Part shown: piece after piece, positions 1 through 5,095 of the stretch | Layout of the letters: each line of letters starts with the position of its first letter | Numbering within the stretch: position 1 is the stretch's first letter | Assembly: GCA_005878415.1 (NCBI GenBank) | Contig: VBMM01000276.1 | Location: 1 to 5,095 of the forward strand | Direction of reading: 5' to 3' | DNA: 5,095 nt | Source of the DNA: Methanobacteriota archaeon | GTDB lineage: Archaea > Thermoplasmatota > Thermoplasmata > RBG-16-68-12 | Made by a program: the position numbers and the translations under genes | Notes under the pieces: model-generated | The model's database searches: none | The model's input: the letters and a program-made list of their open reading frames with translations, nothing else | What the model was told of the DNA's origin: nothing

Positions 1-454
1 CCGCCTTCGCTGCCGGCTCGTCCCAGCAGGGGAACGCGCGGCGGGCGTCCGTCGACTCGAACTGCGTGGCGGCCATGTAGCCCTCCATGCCCGCCGCCGT
101 CGTGTACTTGCTCCGGTAGAATCCCGCGAGCTGATCGTTCAACGTGCCGGCGAAGGCGATGGCGAGTGTCGCCGCGCCTTTCGGGATCGGGTGCGCAAAG
201 GTCAGGCGCAACCGCTCGGCGGCTGGATCGGTGTCGATCCGGGCGGCAGGCACCGAGCGGCCCCGGGATGAGCGCACGGTCGCCTCCTGGACCTCGAGGT
301 CTTTGGCGTTCAGGATAATCGTCTTCGTGGGCCGCGCGACCCGAATCCGGATGGACTCGCTCCCTCGGAAGGTGAATTCCCCGAGGTCCGGCCGCAACTC
401 AAGCGAATACGTCTCCGGTCGGACGGTGTCTGGTAGGCGGTGCGCCGTCGCCAT
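1..454 (-). CDS. M1 family zinc aminopeptidase, N-terminal part (runs off left edge)
   Basis: The minus strand is open from an ATG at 454 to the window edge, giving 151 codons of the N-terminal beta-sandwich domain of an M1 (gluzincin) aminopeptidase. The first residues (MATAHRLPDTVRPETYSLEL) are the classic opening in which the chain enters the first beta strand. Residues 130-151 contain TQFESTDARR and then FPCWDEPAAKA, a hallmark M1 block next to the substrate N-terminus pocket. The catalytic GAMEN and HEXXH motifs would lie beyond the edge; family members are usually about 800-850 residues. Such enzymes trim N-terminal residues from peptides in the cytoplasm, in archaea often downstream of the proteasome or tricorn protease. 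There is no signal peptide. A GTG lies immediately before the ATG in frame, and a stop at 515-517 rules out a much longer start. Family assignment is firm; the exact subfamily is not. Confidence 0.93.
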   Translation of the reverse strand, partial: MATAHRLPDTVRPETYSLELRPDLGEFTFRGSESIRIRVARPTKTIILNAKDLEVQEATVRSSRGRSVPAARIDTDPAAERLRLTFAHPIPKGAATLAIAFAGTLNDQLAGFYRSKYTTAAGMEGYMAATQFESTDARRAFPCWDEPAAKA

Positions 455-498
455 CACGAGGCCTTGGGGGGTCCCGGTTCTCGGGCAGCGTCTTGTCC

Positions 499-506
499 AA
501 TATGTA
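499..506 (-). promoter_or_regulatory. TATA-like box for the M1 aminopeptidase
   Basis: Read on the minus strand, TACATATT stands out as A/T-rich in a GC-rich gap between the small membrane protein gene and the aminopeptidase. It lies about 45 bases before the ATG, so initiation about 25 bases downstream would leave a leader of roughly 20 bases. No Shine-Dalgarno sequence is visible in that leader. The call rests on composition and position only. Confidence 0.45.
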
Positions 507-554
507 GTTAACCGTCACGGACTCGGGCGTCCGGCGAGAGGCCGAATGGCACGG

Positions 555-764
555 CTACCTCGGCTTTTGGCGGCTCGCGAGCGCATGATGCCGCCACAGG
601 CTGAACCCGCCCTCCCATGCGAGGAACAGGCCGAAAACGAACGCGAGCAGCGCAAACCCCTCGGCGAGGTCGTGGTCGCCGAAGTCGACGAGGAACGTCG
701 CGACCGTGAAGGCCCATGCCGCGGCCCCGACGACGAGCGTCAGCGCGGCCCACCGGCGCTCCAT
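555..764 (-). CDS. Small two-helix membrane protein of unknown function
   Basis: A 69-residue protein with two clear hydrophobic helices, about residues 5-26 and 34-57. They are joined by a short acidic loop (DFGDHD), and the chain ends in a basic tail (SLWRHHALASRQKPR). By the positive-inside rule, both termini are likely cytoplasmic, since MERR at the N-terminus is also basic. I do not recognise a family. The ATG at 764 comes 81 bases from the divergent start at 846, so the two genes probably share an intergenic promoter region. On the minus strand a weak A/T-rich patch (around 788-793, read TTGTAC) lies about 25 bases before the start. The aminopeptidase follows in the same direction after about 100 bases but seems to have its own promoter. 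Opposite-strand reading frames here are less protein-like, with many Arg, Pro and Gly codons. Confidence 0.68.
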   Translation of the reverse strand: MERRWAALTLVVGAAAWAFTVATFLVDFGDHDLAEGFALLAFVFGLFLAWEGGFSLWRHHALASRQKPR

Positions 765-814
765 CCGCCCGCGGAGTGACGGGCCGGTACAAGAAGCCCG
801 CGGACGACCGAGGG

Positions 815-820
815 CTTATG
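815..820 (+). promoter_or_regulatory. Weak TATA-like box upstream of the 846 gene
   Basis: CTTATG, preceded by purine-rich GAGGG, is centred about 28 bases before the ATG at 846. That is the spacing expected for a leaderless archaeal transcript. It is only a partial match to the TTTATATA consensus. Confidence 0.35.
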
Positions 821-845
821 GCCTTCCACGAACTCCGGCGGACCG

Positions 846-1259
846 ATGGCGACGGATCGGCGGGACGAGATCGCCGCGACGTTCCAGCGGATCCACCGAC
901 CGCTATTCGCGTTCGGCTTCTCGCTCCGAGACGACGTCCTCCCCGGCGTCGCGGATGCCCCGGAGGTCGTCGCGTACGCCTTCGTCCGGCCGCCGAATGG
1001 CACCCTCCACAAGTCGATCGCCGGTCGGCCGAACAGCGCGGTGCGGCGGCTCGTGGCCTCGGGCCGGAAGATGGGGTTCCCGTTCGAATTCCATCCGGAC
1101 GGAGAGGTCGTCGCGATCCGACACCGGTCGGTGCGGACGGTCCCGCGGGAGATCTTCGTGCTCGTCGCCTCGGATTTCTTGATGCTCAGCTACCAGCCGC
1201 TCCGGTCGTCCGGATTCCTCGAACGCCTTCGGAAGGCGACCACGCGGCCCGGTCCGTAG
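846..1259 (+). CDS. Uncharacterised 137-residue soluble protein
   Basis: I do not recognise a family. The protein is soluble, with mixed alpha/beta character. An amphipathic N-terminal helix (DEIAATFQRIHRPLF) is followed by strand-like segments such as EVVAYAFVRP (residues 40-49), GEVVAIRHRSV (86-96) and EIFVLVASDFLMLSY (102-116). A basic helix-like stretch (NSAVRRLVASGRKM) lies in the middle and another (FLERLRKAT) near the end. There is no signal peptide or membrane helix. Codons favour G or C in the third position, as in the firmly identified kinase gene, and the translation is richer in hydrophobic strands than the competing frames; this supports a real gene. The start at 846 has a TATA-like box at leaderless spacing. 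It converges on the gene at 1266-1580 with only 6 bases between stop codons. Confidence 0.68.
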   Translation: MATDRRDEIAATFQRIHRPLFAFGFSLRDDVLPGVADAPEVVAYAFVRPPNGTLHKSIAGRPNSAVRRLVASGRKMGFPFEFHPDGEVVAIRHRSVRTVPREIFVLVASDFLMLSYQPLRSSGFLERLRKATTRPGP

Positions 1260-1265
1260 GCGCGT

Positions 1266-1580
1266 TCAGCCGGCCATCTCGAGGGCGAACGCCGCCGGGA
1301 CGTGCGGACGGTCGACGACCTCGTAGACCTTCGTCCAGTTGTCCGCCAGATCCCGCGTGCAGCGGAGCACGCCGAGATCGACGAGCCCCTGCAGCCGCTT
1401 CCGGGTGCGCGACGCGGGCCATCGGAACCGGATCGCCATGAACTCGATGACGGCCCGCTCCCGGGTCATGCGATTCACGAAGTGCACCTGGATCGCCGTC
1501 GCGACGAGGGCGAGGTCCTCCCTGACATCCGCGTCCTCGACCTCGAATAGGATGGCCCAGAGCCCCTTGATGCGCGTCAT
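1266..1580 (-). CDS. Small winged-helix-like protein, possible transcription regulator
   Basis: A 104-residue protein starting at ATG 1580. Residues 40-75 (from RERAVIEFMAIRF through RTRKRLQGLVDLGVLR) look like the middle of a winged helix-turn-helix domain: a helix, then a basic recognition-like helix, then the typical LVDLGVL step leading into a wing. The wing would be the segment ending in TKVYEVVD (residues 83-90). The N-terminal part (MTRIKGLWAILFEVEDADVREDLALVATAI) could be an additional helical or dimerisation part. DNA binding is inferred, not shown. An in-frame ATG at 1679 would add 33 residues, but that extension is rich in Arg, Gly and Pro, unlike the rest, and would cover the divergent promoter; the 1580 start is therefore preferred. 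The gene lies back to back with the adenosine kinase operon, a common place for a local regulator. Confidence 0.66.
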   Translation of the reverse strand: MTRIKGLWAILFEVEDADVREDLALVATAIQVHFVNRMTRERAVIEFMAIRFRWPASRTRKRLQGLVDLGVLRCTRDLADNWTKVYEVVDRPHVPAAFALEMAG

Positions 1581-1654
1581 GCGAGGCCCATGGGGGCCGG
1601 GTCCGTGTCCCTTCCGCGTGCACGTAATGTACCTCCACGGTCGGCGGAACAAGA

Positions 1655-1660
1655 CTTTAA
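1655..1660 (+). promoter_or_regulatory. TATA-like box of the kinase/amidotransferase operon
   Basis: CTTTAA, inside AAGACTTTAATCGG, is centred about 27 bases before the ATG at 1685 in an otherwise GC-rich stretch. The purine-rich bases just upstream (GGAACAAGA) could act as the BRE. No Shine-Dalgarno motif lies between box and start, which fits leaderless transcription. Its complement reads GATTAAAG, so a weak promoter in the opposite direction toward the 1580 gene is also possible. Confidence 0.6.
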
Positions 1661-1684
1661 TCGGCCCGGGTCGATACATCGACG

Positions 1685-2176
1685 ATGCCGGTGGACACGG
1701 AGCTCGTCCCGATCGAGAACCCGGACGGGCTGAACGTCATCCTCGGTCAGACGCACTTCATCAAGACCGCAGAGGACGTCCACGAGGCCCTCGTCGGGTC
1801 CGTCCCGGGCATCCGCTTCGGCGTCGCGTTCTGTGAGGCGTCCGGGCCGTGCCTCGTCCGCATGGAAGGGAACGATCCCCGACTGAAGGACCTGGCGGCG
1901 AGGAACGCGTTGGCCGTCGGCGCCGGCCACTTCTTCGTCGTCTTCCTGAAGGACGCCTACCCGATCAACGTCCTTCGCGCGCTCCGGGACGTGCCCGAGA
2001 TCGTGACGATCTTCGCGGCGACGGCGAACCCGGTCGACGTGATCGTCGCGAAGACGCCCCGGGGGCGCGGTGTCCTCGGGGTGGTCGACGGCGAGACAGC
2101 AAAGGGCGTCGAGACGGAGAAGGACCGCGCGGAGCGGATCGCGTTCCTCCGCAAGATCGGCTACAAGCTGGGCTGA
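1685..2176 (+). CDS. Adenosine-specific kinase (Adenosine_kin / DUF355 family)
   Basis: The 163-residue protein has the usual length of this compact family and matches it along the whole chain. Recognisable blocks are GQTHFIKTAEDVHEAL (residues 21-36), GIRFGVAFCEASGPCLVRMEG (42-62, strand-rich core), NALAVGAGHFFVVFLK (74-89), YPINVLRAL (92-100), IFAATANPVDVIVA (109-122) and GRGVLGVVDG (127-136). The C-terminus, RIAFLRKIGYKLG, is also typical. The family is found mostly in archaea and some bacteria; structural work on a Pyrobaculum member led to the adenosine-specific kinase name, meaning phosphorylation of adenosine to AMP in purine salvage. The physiological role is less certain than the name suggests. 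The protein is cytosolic with no signal peptide. The ATG at 1685 follows a TATA-like box at leaderless spacing. It heads an operon with the amidotransferase. Confidence 0.95.
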   Translation: MPVDTELVPIENPDGLNVILGQTHFIKTAEDVHEALVGSVPGIRFGVAFCEASGPCLVRMEGNDPRLKDLAARNALAVGAGHFFVVFLKDAYPINVLRALRDVPEIVTIFAATANPVDVIVAKTPRGRGVLGVVDGETAKGVETEKDRAERIAFLRKIGYKLG

Positions 2177-2177
2177 C

Positions 2178-2915
2178 ATGTGCCGGATGCTCGCGGTCGT
2201 GAGCCGGAAGCCCGTGCCGGCGGACACGCTCATGGCCTTCGGACAACTCGCGGACACGGGCCGCAACTTCCGCGACTTCGGGTGCCCACAGCTCAATCCG
2301 AAGACGGGGCACCCGGACGGATGGGGGATCGCGTGCCTCGCCCAGGAAGGGGAATTCTACGTGCGCGGTGCCGCGAAGGCGAGCTCGGATCCAAGGTATG
2401 AGGACGCGGTGCGGCGGCTGATCCGCGTGTGCAGTCCGCCGCTCCTGCTGGTCGCCCACGTGCGGTTAGCCTCGAAGAAGGACACGATCCAGGAGATGTA
2501 TAGCCATCCGTTCCGGCGCGAGCTCGACGGCCGGACCGTGTTCTTCGCGCACAACGGCGAGATCACGGATTTCGGGGTGCGGGACGGGAAGATCGACACG
2601 CAGTTCATCTTCGACCGCTTCGCCGAGTCCATGGGCACCCAGCCGCGCCCGCTCCCTGAACTCAAGCAGGCGATTGCGTTGGCGAAGGCTTCAATCGACG
2701 GGGAGTTCCCGCGAAAGGTCGAGTCATACACCTTCCTGATGCTCGACGGCGACCGACTCATCGCGCACCGAGACGCGCGGACGTGCGTGCCGTACTACAC
2801 GCTCCACGAGACCGGCACGGAAGACACGCGAATCGTATGTTCCGAGGTCCTCCCGACGTTGCCGGGACGATGGCGGATGCTCCGGAACGGGGAATTTATC
2901 GAGCTGAAGCCGTAG
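2178..2915 (+). CDS. Class II glutamine amidotransferase (GATase_4, YafJ-like)
   Basis: A 245-residue stand-alone class II (Ntn-type) glutaminase domain. The start is fixed by chemistry: the ATG at 2178 puts Cys at position 2 (MCRMLAVVSR), which becomes the N-terminal nucleophile after Met removal. Other family landmarks are HPDGWGIA (residues 45-52), LVAHVRLAS (91-99, with the glutamine-binding Arg), SHPF (109-112), AHNGEI (124-129, the Asn-Gly of the oxyanion hole) and an Asp-Thr pair at 140-141, where relatives have Thr-Asp-Ser-Glu. The enzyme should release ammonia from glutamine for transfer to a substrate that cannot be named from sequence; no synthetase or isomerase domain is attached. 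The relatives YafJ and EgtC are hydrolase-like amidotransferases of varied role. It starts one base after the kinase stop codon with no Shine-Dalgarno sequence, so it is surely cotranscribed and probably translationally coupled. Confidence 0.93.
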   Translation: MCRMLAVVSRKPVPADTLMAFGQLADTGRNFRDFGCPQLNPKTGHPDGWGIACLAQEGEFYVRGAAKASSDPRYEDAVRRLIRVCSPPLLLVAHVRLASKKDTIQEMYSHPFRRELDGRTVFFAHNGEITDFGVRDGKIDTQFIFDRFAESMGTQPRPLPELKQAIALAKASIDGEFPRKVESYTFLMLDGDRLIAHRDARTCVPYYTLHETGTEDTRIVCSEVLPTLPGRWRMLRNGEFIELKP

Positions 2916-3017
2916 CCCTTTCCGACGTAGGATTTCGCTGTGCGCGGTCTAGGCGACGTTCTCCGATGTTTCTTGCCGCGAGCGAGGGCGAAATCGTGTC
3001 CGGATTCGGGAGGTTCT

Positions 3018-3034
3018 GTCACCGATCGAGTGAC
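3018..3034. repeat. Short inverted repeat with 5-base arms
   Basis: GTCAC and GTGAC flank the self-complementary heptamer-like core CGATCGA. The arms are short and could arise by chance in GC-rich DNA. No function can be assigned. Confidence 0.3.
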
Positions 3035-3079
3035 CGGCGAGTCGCCGCAACCCGCCCGGGGTCGTCGGGGACGGAGAGT

Positions 3080-3097
3080 TGCCCGGCTCCCCGGGCA
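3080..3097. repeat. Perfect 7-bp GC-rich hairpin
   Basis: TGCCCGG and CCGGGCA form a perfect stem around the loop CTCC. It lies between two converging genes, where it could slow polymerase or fold in either transcript. It lacks a following T-run, so a terminator call is not supported. Confidence 0.45.
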
Positions 3098-3261
3098 CCG
3101 CCGAACGGCTCTGTTGTCGAATTTCAAGCGGCAGCCCGTCGCCTGCCGTGGCCAATGAGGCGCGCCGGTGCTGGGGCGTCCCGACGCGGGCTGTCGCGGA
3201 CCTCGGCCCTGCTATCCCGATTCCGCCCCTCCACAGGCCTCCCCAATCACTTGGTGGCCCC

Positions 3262-3967
3262 TCATCTGTGTGCAAGGAAATTCAACGCGGAGCCCCGCTC
3301 GAACACCGACGCGAACTCCGATTCCGCCATTGGACCCTCTCCGTCCAGCTGGAATATCCTGAGCCCGCAACCGCGCACGAGGTAATCGTAGACCATTTGA
3401 GGGGTCGTCCCATAGTGCGAGGCGCCGCCGAGTTCGTGCTCGAAAACCACGGTGGGCCGGTACGTTTTGAGCGTGCGCGCAGCGCCCCGGAACACCTGCA
3501 ACTCCGCCCCCTCGACATCGACCTTCACGAAATCGATGGGCAGGTCAGGCGCGAGAATGTCATCGAGGCGTTCCGTCCGCACGGTAATGGGCTCGATTCT
3601 TTCTCCGGGTCGATCATACGTCCGTTTCCGTAGTCCGCTGTAGCCCGAGTTCGTCACGACATGGTAGAACGTCGCCTCCCCTCCCGGCGAGTTCGGGAAT
3701 CGGCTCGAACGCATAGTGACGGCCCGACGGCGCAAAGTCAAAGAAGTGCCGCAGAGCGTCGCCTTGGAACGCGCCCACGTCGACGCAGTTCGAGTCTGAA
3801 GCTAACGTATACGCCATGACTTGTGCCATGAGGCGATTGTCGAGGACGTCCATCGCCTTCCGGCGTGGCCGGAGCAGCTGGAGCACCTCACGGGCCAGCG
3901 GGAGGAAACGGGACGAACCGAACGCTCGATCGACAATCCCCCCTCGTTCCGCCCTTGGCAGCTCCAT
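3262..3967 (-). pseudogene. FkbM family SAM-dependent methyltransferase, frame-disrupted with an internal deletion
   Basis: Two adjacent frames encode the two halves of one FkbM methyltransferase. The upstream half starts at ATG 3967; residues 1-92 carry the SAM-binding motif NCVDVGAFQGD (60-70) and end with the acidic-loop block HYAFEPIPE. The downstream half, from about 3690 to the stop at 3262, contains GGEATFYHVVTNSGYSGLRKR, then PIDFVKVDVEGAELQVFRG, VVFEHELGG, HYGTTPQMVYDYLV and the C-terminal NFLAHR, all in family order. The frame changes between about 3682 and 3691. Intact relatives have roughly 20-25 more residues between the FEP motif and the GEATFY block, so a simple one-base slip does not explain it; a deletion of about 60-75 bases, not a multiple of three, fits better. 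These enzymes O-methylate sugars or other small molecules. If the disruption is real, no active enzyme is made, since the first frame ends at 3614 after unrelated residues. The start lies 4 bases after the stop of a small membrane protein gene. An assembly error is possible. Confidence 0.85.
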
Positions 3968-3971
3968 CCGC

Positions 3972-4115
3972 TCATCCCCTGAGCATTTCGTGGGCCGACC
4001 GCAATGATCGCGTCCGCGGAAAGTTGGACGTAAAGAGTACGGCGGCGATCACGGCGAGGCAGACTGCAGTCGACAGAAACACGCGACGCCGCCGGGAGAT
4101 CACAAAGCGCACCAT
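3972..4115 (-). CDS. 47-residue single-helix membrane protein, possibly a gene remnant
   Basis: Starting at ATG 4115, the protein has a basic cytoplasmic start (MVRFVISRRRR), one hydrophobic helix at about residues 12-29 (VFLSTAVCLAVIAAVLFT) and a short basic tail. This is the layout of a type II signal anchor, as seen at the N-terminus of membrane-anchored glycosyl- or sulfotransferases, so it may be the stub of a longer gene whose catalytic part is lost. It could equally be a genuine mini-protein. Its TGA is 4 bases before the ATG of the FkbM pseudogene, suggesting an operon. The bases between include GGGGATGAG, a loose Shine-Dalgarno-like run. Upstream, GGTTTCAAGTAGC is only a poor TATA candidate. 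Small size and lack of homology keep confidence low. Confidence 0.45.
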   Translation of the reverse strand: MVRFVISRRRRVFLSTAVCLAVIAAVLFTSNFPRTRSLRSAHEMLRG

Positions 4116-4374
4116 CGATCGGAAGCTACTTGAAACCTGTCGTTCCGCGAACCCAAAAGACGCCGTCGTCCTCGCCGCCGGTTCCGTCCAGGACGGGTGA
4201 CGAACGGCCGACCCTGACGGGCCCTTGACTTGTAAGAGATCCGGCGTGGGAGTCGTAAAGTGGGGGCTCCCCTGGTCGTTCGTGCGCCTTGGTACGTCTC
4301 TCTCATGGCATACTTGTGCCCGGTCTTGCCGCCGGAAGTGTCCATGCCTTGGGCCGAAGGGGGCGCGCGCTTGT
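4116..4374. other. Divergent intergenic region between the small membrane protein and the cation efflux gene
   Basis: About 260 bases with no supported gene. The plus-strand frame that leads into the cation efflux protein is open back to a TTG at 4225. However, its translation before about 4357 is rich in Cys, Trp, Arg and Ser and does not resemble the family N-terminus, so it is probably not translated. GGCATACTTG near 4307-4316 is a weak TATA-like candidate for the plus-strand gene. Confidence 0.45.
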
Positions 4375-4936
4375 TTGGTACGGGCGGGAGCGAACTGGAA
4401 CCTTCTCGAAATGGCCGTCGCCTCGTGGGCTGGCACCGCTAGTAGCGTCGCCCTGATTGCGTTCGTGCTGGATAGCATGGTCGAGCTCTTCGCCGGAGCC
4501 GTGCTGATTCGGCATCTGAGTCACGAATGGAAAGGGAGTGAGAACGTCGGGCGCGAGAGGAAAGCTCTCCGATTGGTTGGAGTCACCTGTTTCCTCCTGA
4601 CCGTCTTCATCGTGTTCCAGTCGACCGCCACACTGTTGGGATGGCTCCCGGAACCGCGGGAAAGCCCGCTCGGCATTTCGCTCGTAATCGCGAGCGCGGC
4701 GGTGATGTTCATTCTCTACCTCGGCAAGATGCCGATCGCGAGGAAGCTAGGGCCTGGCGCGCTTCGCGCGGAAGCGATCGAATCCTTGGCCTGCGACGTG
4801 CAGGAGTTGACCGTGTTCGTCGGCCCCTGGTTTCAACGCCTTGCTGGGCTGATCGTGGGCCGATCCGATGGCGGCCCTCGCGCTCATAGGGTTCCTCATC
4901 CAGGAAGGTCGCGTGGCGTTCGGCGACTCGTTGTAA
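4375..4936 (+). pseudogene. CDF-like cation efflux membrane protein, frameshifted before the last transmembrane helix
   Basis: The translation matches the short cation-efflux-like transporters of about 200 residues with six membrane helices and no cytoplasmic domain. Visible blocks are VRAGANWNLLEMAVASWAG (helix 1), ALIAFVLDSMVELFAGAVLI (helix 2, with the DSxxE metal-site-like motif), ALRLVGVTCFLLTVF (helix 3), ESPLGISLVIASAAVMFILY (helix 4) and RAEAIESLACDVQELTVFVG (helix 5). At about 4852-4858 the frame breaks. The conserved WADPMAALALIGFLIQEGR (helix 6) continues in the next frame and ends with TAA at 4934-4936. Removing one base, for example G4855, restores Leu-Ile-Trp-Ala-Asp-Pro. Without correction the frame continues to 5067 with unrelated residues over the final promoter. 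The start is unclear: there is no ATG before 4411, which would cut helix 1, so TTG 4375 is the best guess. The family exports divalent metals such as Zn, Co or Cd; the substrate cannot be told here. A sequencing error is possible. Confidence 0.82.
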
Positions 4937-5059
4937 TCCGCCACAACGCCTCAACGGGCGATTCCTGTTTGGCCATCCTCCGGAAAGTTACAGGTCGGGA
5001 GACGGGGGAGGTCAAGTTAAGTCACTGGATTAGGGGACAGAACCATTCGGAAGGAAGGG

Positions 5060-5067
5060 TTATATAA
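5060..5067 (+). promoter_or_regulatory. Strong archaeal TATA box with purine-rich BRE, for a gene beyond the right edge
   Basis: TTATATAA is a near-perfect archaeal TATA box. The box itself reads the same on both strands, but the purine run GGAAGGAAGGG directly upstream looks like a BRE and sets the direction to plus. Transcription would start near 5090, only a few bases before the window ends. It is clearly the strongest promoter match in the window. Confidence 0.82.
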
Positions 5068-5095
5068 ATCCTGTCGCGTAGAGGACTCCGTTATT

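Larger units (their letters stand above)
2916..3261. other. 346-base intergenic stretch without a convincing gene
   Basis: It lies between the 3' ends of two convergent genes, the amidotransferase and the FkbM pseudogene. Open frames exist on both strands, but their translations are rich in Arg, Pro, Gly and Ser, lack family motifs and have no plausible promoter. I looked for tRNA T-arm and anticodon patterns and for RNase P and SRP RNA signature blocks and saw none. The only visible structure is two short inverted repeats (3018-3034 and 3080-3097). No clear T-rich archaeal terminator follows the amidotransferase stop. It may be decayed coding sequence. Confidence 0.55.

Noticed and set aside
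144..779. Long plus-strand open frame over the aminopeptidase and small membrane gene
   Set aside because: It is antisense to the unmistakable M1 peptidase sequence, and its translation is rich in Arg and Pro with no motif; it is a shadow of GC-rich coding on the other strand.
1581..1679. N-terminal extension of the winged-helix-like protein to an ATG at 1679
   Set aside because: The extra 33 residues are Arg/Gly/Pro-rich and cover the TATA-like box and start region of the divergent operon; the internal ATG at 1580 gives a better-looking protein.
2070..2177. Upstream extension of the amidotransferase into the kinase gene
   Set aside because: Class II amidotransferases need Cys directly after the initiator Met, and the ATG at 2178 provides exactly that; the extension overlaps the kinase and is Ser/Arg-rich.
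1577..2296. Minus-strand 239-codon open frame opposite the adenosine kinase
   Set aside because: It covers the kinase gene and its promoter in antisense. The translation is charged and low in hydrophobic structure, while the plus strand matches a known family end to end.
2916..3261. Possible structured RNA (tRNA, SRP RNA or RNase P RNA) in the empty stretch
   Set aside because: I found no T-arm, CCA end, anticodon arm or conserved signature blocks on either strand; only short hairpins remain. A covariance-model search would settle it.
4116..4478. Minus-strand extension of the 47-residue membrane protein to about 168 codons
   Set aside because: The added sequence runs antisense through the start of the cation efflux gene and is low-complexity Arg/Pro/Thr; the internal ATG at 4115 immediately precedes the membrane anchor.
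4845..4870. Programmed ribosomal frameshift in the cation efflux gene
   Set aside because: There is no slippery heptamer or strong adjacent stem at the break, and the family is not known for frameshifting; an indel is the simpler explanation.

Overview
The window looks like a piece of a high-GC archaeal chromosome. Three things point that way. The best-supported central gene belongs to the archaeal-type adenosine-specific kinase family (Adenosine_kin, formerly DUF355). Start codons mostly lack a Shine-Dalgarno sequence. Several genes have an A/T-rich TATA-like box about 25-30 bases before the start codon, the layout of leaderless archaeal transcripts. The M1 aminopeptidase at the left edge resembles the tricorn-interacting-factor type common in Thermoplasmata and Sulfolobales. 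A high-GC Thermoplasmatota-like lineage would fit, but that is inference and the lineage is not proven.

Left half (1-2915) is compact and ordinary. On the minus strand lie the first 151 codons of an M1 metallopeptidase (running off the left edge) and a 69-residue two-helix membrane protein. A plus-strand conserved-looking unknown protein (846-1259) ends 6 bases from a convergent small winged-helix-like protein (1266-1580, minus). Divergent from the latter, behind a TATA-like box, is a tight two-gene operon: the adenosine-specific kinase (1685-2176) and a class II glutamine amidotransferase (2178-2915) with one base between them.

Right half (2916-5095) is very different: sparse and damaged. 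After a 346-base stretch with no convincing gene comes a minus-strand FkbM-family methyltransferase (3262-3967). Its two halves are in different frames, and about 20-25 residues are missing between the FEP motif and the next conserved block. Four bases before it ends a 47-residue single-helix membrane protein. Divergently oriented is a CDF-like cation efflux protein (about 4375-4936) whose last transmembrane segment is displaced by a one-base shift. Two broken genes side by side suggest a decaying accessory region, or errors in a draft assembly. The right end carries the strongest promoter in the window, a TTATATAA box behind a purine-rich BRE-like stretch, which should drive a gene starting just beyond the window.

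I found no CRISPR array, tRNA, rRNA, insertion sequence or integrase. I found no convincing novel multi-gene system. The most informative points are the two disrupted genes, the kinase/amidotransferase operon with a divergent putative regulator, and the edge promoter.
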